Assembly (NCBI GenBank): GCA_035690425.1
Contig: DASSKO010000063.1
Location: 1 to 5,622, forward strand
From: DASSKO01 sp035690425
Lineage (GTDB): Bacteria; Actinomycetota; Actinomycetes; Propionibacteriales; Nocardioidaceae
Reading direction: 5' to 3'
Length of the DNA: 5,622 nucleotides
Part shown: positions 1 to 5,418 of the stretch, piece by piece
Layout of the letters: every line of letters begins with the position of its first letter
Numbering within the stretch: position 1 is the first letter of the stretch
The notes under the pieces: generated by a model
Database searches by the model: none
What the model saw: the letters and a program-made list of their open reading frames with translations, nothing else
Told to the model about the DNA's origin: nothing
Program-made: the position numbers and the translations under genes

Positions 1-137
1 GGACACTGCGGCCCACCCCGGCCGCCACCGGTCGACGGCTGGTCGGGGCGCACAGCAGACTCCGCCGAGTCGGCCGACGTGTCGGCCGGCGCATCCGGCG
101 AGTCCGCGCGAGTCCCGCGCTCCAGGGTCGAGGTCAT
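1..137 (-). CDS. Possible N-terminus of an unknown protein (partial, runs off the left edge)
   Basis: On the minus strand an ATG at 137-135 opens a frame that stays open to the window edge, giving 45 complete codons. It begins MTSTLERGTRADSPDAPADT and continues rich in Asp, Ala, Ser, Pro and Gly, ending near a GGGRGGPQC stretch. This looks like a disordered N-terminal extension of the kind often found ahead of a folded or membrane domain in actinomycete proteins; no domain is visible in this part. There is no good Shine-Dalgarno sequence before the ATG, but a TANNNT hexamer lies exactly six bases upstream, which would suit a leaderless mRNA. It is 145 bases downstream of the same-strand gene at 283-909. 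An open frame this short is weak evidence at this GC content, so the call rests mainly on the plausible N-terminal composition and the promoter-like hexamer. Function is unknown. Confidence 0.5.
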   Translation of the reverse strand, partial: MTSTLERGTRADSPDAPADTSADSAESAVRPDQPSTGGGRGGPQC

Positions 138-143
138 GCCCCG

Positions 144-149
144 ACGCTA
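144..149 (-). promoter_or_regulatory. Possible -10 element of a leaderless promoter
   Basis: The minus strand reads TAGCGT, a TANNNT match, followed by six bases (CGGGGC) and then the ATG at 137. That spacing would place the transcription start at or next to the A of the ATG, the arrangement typical of leaderless actinobacterial mRNAs. No convincing -35 box is seen at 16-19 bases upstream; the nearest TTG motif (TTGGTT) is 24 bases away. A six-base degenerate match is weak on its own. Confidence 0.3.
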
Positions 150-261
150 CGGGCACCCACCACCCCCGCGGAGAACCAATTTTCTGACGGTGGACGACAC
201 GCAGGAACCGCCAACCTGGGGACGGAATCTGGCGAACCTGGGCGCATGTCCGGGGATGCCA

Positions 262-283
262 GGGGCCATCACGCGATGGCCCT
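262..283 (-). terminator. Hairpin at the stop codon of the 283-909 gene
   Basis: Bases 263-270 (gggccatc) are a perfect inverted repeat of 275-282 (gatggccc), with a four-base loop; a G-U pair between 262 and 283 extends the stem. The hairpin lies directly at the end of the minus-strand gene, and its edge touches the stop codon at 285-283. No T-rich run follows on the minus strand, so it is not a classical intrinsic terminator. T-less hairpins at gene ends are common in high-GC actinobacteria, where they may terminate transcription or protect the 3' end. Confidence 0.5.
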
Positions 284-909
284 CAGCCCTCGATCACCAG
301 GCCGGTCGCCAGGTCGACGACCTCGGCGGTCTGCCTCTGCTGGCGCCGCCTGCGCCGTCGCCCTCCCTCCCAGCGGTCGATCTCCAGCTCGTACGGCAAC
401 GGCGGGAAGTCCAGGTACCGGGGGTCGGCCGGGCGCAGGATCTTCTCGGTGACCCGGTTGTTCTTGACGTTGATGGCGAACAGCTCCTTGTTGTCACGCC
501 GGCAGCCAACCACCATCCCCTCGAGAACATGGTCGAAGGTGAAGCCCTCGAAGAACGCCAGCCCGGACCGGGACGCACGAGCGCCCGGCTTCAGGAAGTG
601 CTCGATCAGGTACTTCAGCCACGCCACCGAGCTGTAGAACTTCTCGTTGCCGTTGTAGGCCAGGCAGCAGCCGTCCCAGCAGGGCACCCAGTCGCACCAG
701 TACCCCGGTTGCCCGTCCGCGCCGGTGTTCGCCTGCGCTGTGGGGATGCCCTCGTCCCGTTCCGCCGCTGGATTGCCTGGTACGACGTACGGCCCACCGT
801 CCCGGGAACAGCGGCGTGACTCGCTGAACGCGGTGAGGTAGGCGATCTCGTCGTCGTTGAGGCTCGGCTCGATGTCGATGTGCCCGATGAAGTCGATGGT
901 GCAGCCCAT
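283..909 (-). CDS. Cysteine-rich hypothetical protein, 208 residues
   Basis: I do not recognise a functional family, although the sequence resembles uncharacterised actinomycete proteins. The ATG at 909-907 is chosen because GAGGAGG lies four bases upstream; an in-frame ATG at 933 would add eight residues but sits ahead of that site. The frame stays open much further upstream, but that part is antisense to the 1030-1482 gene. Visible features: a conserved-looking centre at about residues 69-101 with GYWCDWVPCWDGCC followed by LAYNGNEKFY and WLKYLIEHFL; an aromatic block at about 116-135; and a basic run RRRRRR at 184-189. Seven cysteines (3, 34, 72, 77, 81, 82, 136) are notable in a protein with no signal peptide or membrane segment, so metal or cofactor binding is possible but unproven. 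It is divergent from the 1030-1482 gene. Translation is very likely; function is unknown. Confidence 0.85.
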   Translation of the reverse strand: MGCTIDFIGHIDIEPSLNDDEIAYLTAFSESRRCSRDGGPYVVPGNPAAERDEGIPTAQANTGADGQPGYWCDWVPCWDGCCLAYNGNEKFYSSVAWLKYLIEHFLKPGARASRSGLAFFEGFTFDHVLEGMVVGCRRDNKELFAINVKNNRVTEKILRPADPRYLDFPPLPYELEIDRWEGGRRRRRRQQRQTAEVVDLATGLVIEG

Positions 910-1029
910 GGCCCCTCCTCGTTGGTCGTTCATCGAGGCTGCCCCACGCCAAGGCGTACGCGCATCCCCGAGTTCGACGTCTGTGGACAACGCCGACGGG
1001 ATGCGGTCGTTCTCAGGCAGGCTCAGCCC
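910..1029. other. Divergent intergenic region between two hypothetical genes
   Basis: This 120-base spacer separates the 5' ends of the 283-909 (minus) and 1030-1482 (plus) genes and must hold their promoters, unless the plus-strand gene starts further upstream. I find no convincing -10/-35 pair on either strand. It contains TGTGGACAA at 982-990, whose complement TTGTCCACA matches the DnaA-box consensus reported for Streptomyces. Confidence 0.5.
914..920 (-). promoter_or_regulatory. Ribosome binding site that fixes the start of the 283-909 gene
   Basis: The minus strand reads GAGGAGG, a strong Shine-Dalgarno match, followed by GGCC and the ATG at 909. The spacing is slightly short but usable. 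It argues against the in-frame ATG at 933, which lies upstream of this site. Confidence 0.7.
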
Positions 1030-1482
1030 ATGAAGCTCCATAGCTACGAGTACAGAGATCCCGGTGCCGTGATCGCCGAGGTCGCCGAGCGGGTCCCGCT
1101 GACCGAGGACAGCGCGTACCTCGTCCTGGTCGCCGACCCGTCCACCGAGCAGCGGATCGTGACCGTTCAGCGGTTCGACGAGCCCGCGCTGCTCGACGAC
1201 TGGGACGACGCCAGGAGGGAGATCCACCGCCGAGTGTCGAATCTGCCGATCCCGCGCGAGGAGGAGCCGCAGCACTCGATGCTCACGGTGCTGGTCCGAG
1301 CCGGGCTGTGCGTGTTCGGCCCGCAGGAGAGCCCCTGGTTCAACGCGTGGAAGTACTCCAACCACCTGCGACGGGTCTTCGGCTCCGAGTTCATCCTCGT
1401 CACCGAGCACGGCTGGCGTCACTTCATGACCGACTGCGCCGGTCGGCAGCCGGCCCTGGTCACCCCGCCCGTGCACGTCTGA
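1030..1482 (+). CDS. Hypothetical protein, 150 residues
   Basis: The product begins MKLHSYEYRDPGAVIAEVAE and ends in VTPPVHV. I recognise no known domain. The frame is open back to 880, but the earlier part overlaps the antisense 283-909 gene and has a different, Arg-rich composition. The ATG at 1030 is the first sensible start, although the upstream sequence (aggcaggctcagccc) is only a weak ribosome binding site. The protein looks soluble, with no signal peptide or membrane segment. It alternates acidic and hydrophobic stretches: a likely beta segment AYLVLVAD near residue 30, an acidic DDWDDARREIHRR helix at about 56-68, a TVLVRAGLCVFG segment at about 86-97, and an aromatic C-terminal part with WFNAWKYSNHLRRVFG and ILVTEHGWRHFM. 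That last part looks conserved-family-like rather than random. The gene is divergent from 283-909 and convergent with 1530-2963. Function is unknown. Confidence 0.78.
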   Translation: MKLHSYEYRDPGAVIAEVAERVPLTEDSAYLVLVADPSTEQRIVTVQRFDEPALLDDWDDARREIHRRVSNLPIPREEEPQHSMLTVLVRAGLCVFGPQESPWFNAWKYSNHLRRVFGSEFILVTEHGWRHFMTDCAGRQPALVTPPVHV

Positions 1483-1484
1483 CC

Positions 1485-1508
1485 AGCGCCGGCTCCACTC
1501 GCCGGGCT
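1485..1508. terminator. Possible bidirectional terminator hairpin between convergent genes
   Basis: In the 47-base gap between the convergent stop codons, 1485-1487 (agc) pairs with 1506-1508 (gct), and 1489-1493 (ccggc) pairs with 1501-1505 (gccgg). The single G at 1488 bulges out and the loop is seven bases. The eight-pair stem begins two bases after the TGA of the plus-strand gene and lies 21 bases past the stop of the minus-strand gene, so it could serve both. There is no T-run on either side. Confidence 0.4.
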
Positions 1509-1529
1509 ATCCGCCGCGGTTCGAGCACC

Positions 1530-2963
1530 TCACAAGGCCGCGTTCAGCACCCCCTCGAGGTGGGGCAGGTCGGCGGCGAACGGTACGGCGAAGGTGTGCA
1601 CGTCCTCCGTCGAGAGTCTTGCTCGATGGGTCAGCGCAGAGGCGACACAGGTAGCCCAGCTCTCCAGGAGCGGCGCTGAGCCGATGTCCGCTCCACGCGC
1701 TGTCCACAACAGTGGCTGCCCGCCGGGAAGCGCACAGAGGACGTCATTCCAGGAGCAGTTCGCCGCAGAGGTCAAAGCCCAGCTCTGCAGCCGTGCGCAC
1801 ACGTCGCCGTACCCCTCCGCTCCGACGATCCCGCGTACAACGGCAAGGTAGTGCACATCGGCGACCTTGCTCAGTGTCTGCGCGTCGCATGGGGCGAGGA
1901 GCCAATGCACGGCTTTGATCACCTGAGGTGCGGCACGCCATGCCGGGTCCGAGAGCACATGTTCGCCGCGCAGGCCAGCCACCCACGGACCTCGTGCCTG
2001 CAGGAGCAGCGGCTGATCGGCCAGGTCGGCAACCGCCTCGACGGCCAGGCATCCGACCGTCAGGTAGTGCAGCAGGCCGCCGAGGTTGAGCCGGAGATCG
2101 GACCGGTTCGCCCGATCGAGTGAGCTCCACTGCTGGGGGTGGAGCATCTGGATGATCCGGCTGAACCGGTGTCGTGCCGCCTCCGAGTGCTCGGTCAGGT
2201 GGTCCACCAGGTCGTGACATGCGTCGTGCAGAACCTCCACGTGCACCCGCCGTCCTGCGGGCCGCGCGGTCGCTGTCGCCATCACCGTCGCGGCGCTCAG
2301 CGAGAACCCTGCGGACGTTGCCACGGCTGAGTGCAGGAGGTCACGCAGGGTGTTGTCGTCGGCCTGCCACAGCTGCGCGGCACGGGCCAGCACCACGGGT
2401 GTCAGCGGACCGAACCGCTGGCCCACGTCGAACCACGGCATGGAAGGAAGCTCCCAGCCAGGGGGCGCCTCCCGGGTGAAGTCGAGACCGCGGCTGATCT
2501 CCAGGAACAGAGTGTGTGCCTGCTCCTCCGCCTCGGGCGTGAGCGGCGCGAGTGGTCCCTCGGGTGCGCGGCGAAGAGACCACAGCACGGGGAGCACGTC
2601 GACACCGGGCGGCACGCCGTACGCCTCCAGCGCCTCCTTGTCACCGGGCGGCTCGACCCGGAAGGTGACCTGCGCCAGACCTTCGTCGTACTCCCGCGTG
2701 ACCTCACTGCCGATCGAGAGCCGGCCCGCGACGAGCAGACCAGCCAACTCGTTGAGCACCCCCGTCCGGTCGCGGTTGCTGAACATCCAGTCCAGTCCCG
2801 GGTCCTCCCCCAGGCTGGGCCGCGCCCAGATGTGCAGCTCCGGGAGGCCGCGCTCGTGCAGGCCGATCGTGTAGGCGAAGTCCTTGCCGGTGCCGTCGGG
2901 GTCGAACACGGACTGCACCCGCCAGAACGGCGCAACCGTCGCGGTGTCGTGTGGTGGGTTCAT
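1530..2963 (-). CDS. DUF4262-domain protein with a long uncharacterised C-terminal region, 477 residues
   Basis: The N-terminal part (about residues 10-130) resembles DUF4262: it carries the hallmark FAYTIGLHERGLPEL at residues 29-43 and ends with a PVLWS segment at 125-129, similar to the end of that domain. The function of DUF4262 is not known. Residues from about 140 to 477 are Ala/Leu-rich, probably mostly helical and soluble, and match nothing I recognise; a helical-repeat fold is a guess. The His/Asp-rich HDACHDLVDHLTEHSEAARHR (246-266) stands out but matches no catalytic motif I know. DUF4262 proteins are usually short, around 150-200 residues, so this one is unusually long. The start at 2963 has GGAG six bases upstream and directly precedes the DUF4262-like part; the frame extends only 15 codons further. 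The gene is 64 bases downstream of the M50 peptidase gene on the same strand and may share its transcript. Confidence 0.85.
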   Translation of the reverse strand: MNPPHDTATVAPFWRVQSVFDPDGTGKDFAYTIGLHERGLPELHIWARPSLGEDPGLDWMFSNRDRTGVLNELAGLLVAGRLSIGSEVTREYDEGLAQVTFRVEPPGDKEALEAYGVPPGVDVLPVLWSLRRAPEGPLAPLTPEAEEQAHTLFLEISRGLDFTREAPPGWELPSMPWFDVGQRFGPLTPVVLARAAQLWQADDNTLRDLLHSAVATSAGFSLSAATVMATATARPAGRRVHVEVLHDACHDLVDHLTEHSEAARHRFSRIIQMLHPQQWSSLDRANRSDLRLNLGGLLHYLTVGCLAVEAVADLADQPLLLQARGPWVAGLRGEHVLSDPAWRAAPQVIKAVHWLLAPCDAQTLSKVADVHYLAVVRGIVGAEGYGDVCARLQSWALTSAANCSWNDVLCALPGGQPLLWTARGADIGSAPLLESWATCVASALTHRARLSTEDVHTFAVPFAADLPHLEGVLNAAL

Positions 2964-2967
2964 GGTG

Positions 2968-2999
2968 TGCTCCAGCTGTCTCGGTCGACCCCTGGAGCA
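2968..2999 (-). promoter_or_regulatory. Inverted repeat enclosing the ribosome binding site of the DUF4262 gene
   Basis: Bases 2968-2975 (tgctccag) and 2992-2999 (ctggagca) are perfect inverted repeats of eight bases around a 16-base loop; the loop contains the palindrome ggtcgacc (2983-2990). In the minus-strand transcript the 3' arm, CTGGAGCA, contains the GGAG Shine-Dalgarno sequence (2970-2973) of the gene starting at 2963. A folded stem would therefore hide the ribosome binding site. It could alternatively act as a partial terminator after the M50 gene, whose stop codon is 28 bases upstream of the hairpin, although no T-run follows. Confidence 0.45.
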
Positions 3000-3027
3000 G
3001 CAGACCACCCGCCTCCGACAGTTCCGC

Positions 3028-5412
3028 TCAGGGCGAGCTGGAGGCTGTGGGCGACGAGGTCGGCGAGGACGTCGCGGTCGGAGAGGTCGTCATGGTCGGG
3101 GACGACGTGGGCGTCGGGGAGCCAGTCGGGCTCGGAGAGGGGGTCGGCGACGGCGCTGCCGTGGGTGAGGATGCCGGCGAAGCGGTCGAGCTCACACCCG
3201 CGCCGTACGACGTACTCGCAGCGGGAGACGGCGACCCTGGCGGTGAGGCAGACGGCGACGCTGACGGCGAGCCCGACGGAGAGGCGGAGGCAGACGTCGA
3301 CGGGGACGCGGACGGTGACGCCAGCACCCCCGGCTCGTCGGCGACGATGATCGCCAGGATCCGTTTCTTGTACGCCTCCAGCCGAGGCTTGATCTTCGAC
3401 AGCGGCACCGCGCCCTTCTCGATCCGGTGCCCGAACTTCGCGATCCGCCGCCACAGCTGCTCCAGCTGCGCGTGCGCGTCCCCGCTCAACGGCCGCGGCA
3501 GGGTGACGAACAGCTGCTCGGCCATTGCGTAGGTCAGGCAGTTCACGCACTGGTAGTCCAGCGAGCCGGAGATGTTCTGCGGCGCGGCGACGTGGTTGTC
3601 GCCCACCACCAGCACCACCTGGAAACCGATCGCGACCGAGGCGCAGTGCGTGCAGCTGGCGAACGCGTACGCCTCGTTCCGGTTCAGCGCCTCCTTGCCA
3701 CCCTTCACCCAGACCAGCGCGAACGCGGTGTCGTAGACGACGGTGCCGTCCTTGGTGTTCACCGCGAGCGCCTGGTTGTCCCCCGGGCCCGGCGCCAGCG
3801 GCTTGTCGACGGGGAATACCCAGGTGGGAGCCTGCTTCGCGGCGGTAACCGCCTGCGGGGACTGGGAGGCCGGCCGGGGCACCATGATCACCGCGAGCTG
3901 CGGGCGCGCCTGGGTGGGCCGCGGCTGGTCCGGGCCCCAGACGGCGTACGCCGTGCCGCGCTGGCCCACGCGCAGTCCCGGCACCGGCGCGGACGCCGGG
4001 CGCAGCAGGCCGACCGCGTCCATGATCGTGCCGCGCTCGTCGGGCCGGATCGGCCGGTACGTGTGACCGCCCGGCCACCACGCCCAGGCCACGCCGGTGG
4101 CTACCACGGCGGCGACCACCCCGGCAGCCGTACGACGGACGGGGCGGCCGCGCGTGCGACGCCACGTCGACGTCGCCACCTTGCGGATCACCCGCACCAG
4201 CACGTAGCCGCTGCCCACGATCGGCAACGCGATCGCCGCCATCGCAATCACCCCGGCGGCGGACCGGGTCGCGTCACCCTGCGCCCACGCCTGCGCCAGG
4301 TAGGCGTGGTACTCGCCGAACTTCTCCCACGCCGTGCCGACCACCCGGGGCGCGGCGATCACCATCATGGCCAGGCTGAAGAGCAGGATCGGCACCACGA
4401 CGAGCACCCACATGGTCACCACCGCACGCGCCCACGGCTTGAGCACCGTGGACTCCGGATCGTGCCAGTGCCAGGGCAGCAGCCCGCGCAGGGTGGGGCC
4501 GATCCGCTGGAACAGGTCCGGAACGCCGGTGAGGTCGGCGAGCACGTGGTAGCCGTCGAAGCGCACCAGCGGGGTCAGCTGGCGGATCATCTGCAGGATC
4601 TGGGTCGCCACGACGAGCAGCAGAGCGTCGTACCCGGTGGCCAACCACACGGCGCTGATCGCCACGGCGACGATTGCGTTGAAGTACAGACCACCCAGGT
4701 CGGTGCGGACCCGACCCGCGCGGCCGAGCCGGTAGGAGTCGGTGACGTCGGTGTAGAACGCCGGCCAGATCAGGTAGACGCCCATGCCCATCACGCCGGG
4801 CGTGGCGCCGCCGTACCGCGCCGCCGCCGCGTGCCCGAACTCGTGGAACCCCGCCGACAGCACGGTCACCGCGACCACGAGTAGCAGCAGGCCGGGCTTG
4901 TCGAAGGCCTGGTACGTCGCGGAGGCCAGCCCCTTCTCGAAGAACACCCACCAGCACACCGCCGCGAACGCGGCAACCACCAGGCCGACGAGCACCGGGT
5001 GGAACAACCCCGCGAACGGCGCGGCCACCGCCCGGGTGCGCTCCGGGTCGGTGACCGCCCAGCGCAGCCGCAGCGCCAGCAGCGGATGCGACTTGCTCAC
5101 CGATGGCTCGCTGCCGTCGGGGAGGGTGAGCAGACCGAGCGGACGCAGCCGCGCGTCGACCAGGGTGCGCACGTTCGCGGCGCTCACCTGGCGACCGGCT
5201 CGCTCTGACACGACCGCGGCCACCTGCTCCATGTCGCGACGGCCGTCGACCGCGTCGAGCAGCAGGTAGAGCAGTGGGGTCAGCGAGATGGTCTGGCCGT
5301 CGGCGCGGCGCACCAGCGCGGGCGGTTTCCGGTAGCCGGACCCGGCCATCTCGCCGATGAGCTGCACCCCGTCGGCACGGCGCAGGACCTCTACGCCCCC
5401 GAGGGTGGTCAC
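3028..5412 (-). CDS. PqqD-like/RRE domain fused to an M50 (site-2-protease-type) membrane metallopeptidase with a Ser/Pro/Thr-rich tail
   Basis: This is a predicted intramembrane zinc peptidase of 794 residues. Residues 22-97 form a PqqD-like winged-helix region of the RiPP-recognition type, with RKPPALVRRADGQTISLTP followed by LLDAVDGRRDMEQVAAVVSE. The M50 core follows: HEFGH at 190-194 supplies two zinc-ligand histidines and the catalytic Glu191, and FDGYH at 285-289 supplies the likely third ligand, Asp286. Probable membrane segments lie near 136-158, 172-196, 240-262, 263-280, 327-353, 384-408 and 428-447. The very basic stretch 409-427 before the last one suggests that everything after about 448 is outside the cell. 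That part has two CxxC motifs, CTHC (587-590) and CVNC (622-625), then a low-complexity tail from about 697. The GTG start at 5412 is six bases after the upstream stop codon, which suggests translational coupling, but its ribosome site is poor; ATG at 5349 (residue 22) is an alternative. Peptidase class is clear; the substrate is not known. Confidence 0.92.
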   Translation of the reverse strand: MTTLGGVEVLRRADGVQLIGEMAGSGYRKPPALVRRADGQTISLTPLLYLLLDAVDGRRDMEQVAAVVSERAGRQVSAANVRTLVDARLRPLGLLTLPDGSEPSVSKSHPLLALRLRWAVTDPERTRAVAAPFAGLFHPVLVGLVVAAFAAVCWWVFFEKGLASATYQAFDKPGLLLLVVAVTVLSAGFHEFGHAAAARYGGATPGVMGMGVYLIWPAFYTDVTDSYRLGRAGRVRTDLGGLYFNAIVAVAISAVWLATGYDALLLVVATQILQMIRQLTPLVRFDGYHVLADLTGVPDLFQRIGPTLRGLLPWHWHDPESTVLKPWARAVVTMWVLVVVPILLFSLAMMVIAAPRVVGTAWEKFGEYHAYLAQAWAQGDATRSAAGVIAMAAIALPIVGSGYVLVRVIRKVATSTWRRTRGRPVRRTAAGVVAAVVATGVAWAWWPGGHTYRPIRPDERGTIMDAVGLLRPASAPVPGLRVGQRGTAYAVWGPDQPRPTQARPQLAVIMVPRPASQSPQAVTAAKQAPTWVFPVDKPLAPGPGDNQALAVNTKDGTVVYDTAFALVWVKGGKEALNRNEAYAFASCTHCASVAIGFQVVLVVGDNHVAAPQNISGSLDYQCVNCLTYAMAEQLFVTLPRPLSGDAHAQLEQLWRRIAKFGHRIEKGAVPLSKIKPRLEAYKKRILAIIVADEPGVLASPSASPSTSASASPSGSPSASPSASPPGSPSPAASTSYGAGVSSTASPASSPTAAPSPTPSPSPTGSPTPTSSPTMTTSPTATSSPTSSPTASSSP
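3031..3324 (-). repeat. Low-complexity region coding a 98-residue Ser/Pro/Thr/Ala tail
   Basis: This DNA encodes residues 697-794 of the M50 protein. The first block, about residues 699-730, is built from irregular SPSAS/SPSG units. A non-repetitive linker containing STSYGAGVSST (733-743) follows, and a second block (about 744-794) is richer in SPT/SPTP units. On the plus strand this reads as an irregular series of gacggc/gtcggg-like hexamers, a composition prone to slippage. Ser/Pro/Thr-rich segments in exported actinobacterial proteins often act as cell-wall-spanning or glycosylated linkers. Here the segment is at the very C-terminus, with no LPXTG-like sorting motif or closing hydrophobic segment. 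Confidence 0.8.
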
Positions 5413-5418
5413 CGCCGG

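Noticed and set aside
79..819. A 246-codon plus-strand frame over the left end
   Set aside because: It is antisense to the 283-909 gene, which has a strong ribosome site and protein-like composition; this frame is Pro/Arg/Val-rich with no domain.
910..1476. Upstream extension of the 283-909 frame to a start at 1476 (397 residues)
   Set aside because: The extension is antisense to the 1030-1482 gene and lies upstream of the strong ribosome site at 914-920; its sequence looks non-conserved.
982..1708. Two DnaA-box-like sites considered as a replication origin
   Set aside because: The sites are 700 bases apart, one is degenerate and inside a gene, there is no AT-rich region, and no dnaA, dnaN or plasmid replication gene is present.
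3031..3324. Short hexamer-like repeats considered as a CRISPR or intergenic tandem array
   Set aside because: The units are irregular, have no spacers and stay in frame as the Ser/Pro/Thr codons of the M50 tail.
2331..3350. A 339-codon plus-strand open frame spanning the end of the M50 gene and the start of the DUF4262 gene
   Set aside because: It is antisense to two well-supported genes and its C-terminal part is Arg/Thr low complexity read out of the antisense Ser/Pro/Thr tail.
2951..3532. Plus-strand frame encoding an acidic Gly/Asp/Glu/Val-rich repeat that resembles a calcium-binding repeat protein
   Set aside because: It is the mirror image of the codons for the Ser/Pro/Thr tail of the M50 protein; there is no ribosome site and no true GGxGxDxxx nonapeptide periodicity.
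3427..4884. A 485-codon plus-strand open frame antisense to the M50 gene
   Set aside because: The translation is dominated by Arg, His, Gly, Asp and Val in no domain-like order, as expected for the opposite strand of a GC-rich gene, and the minus-strand frame has clear M50 motifs.
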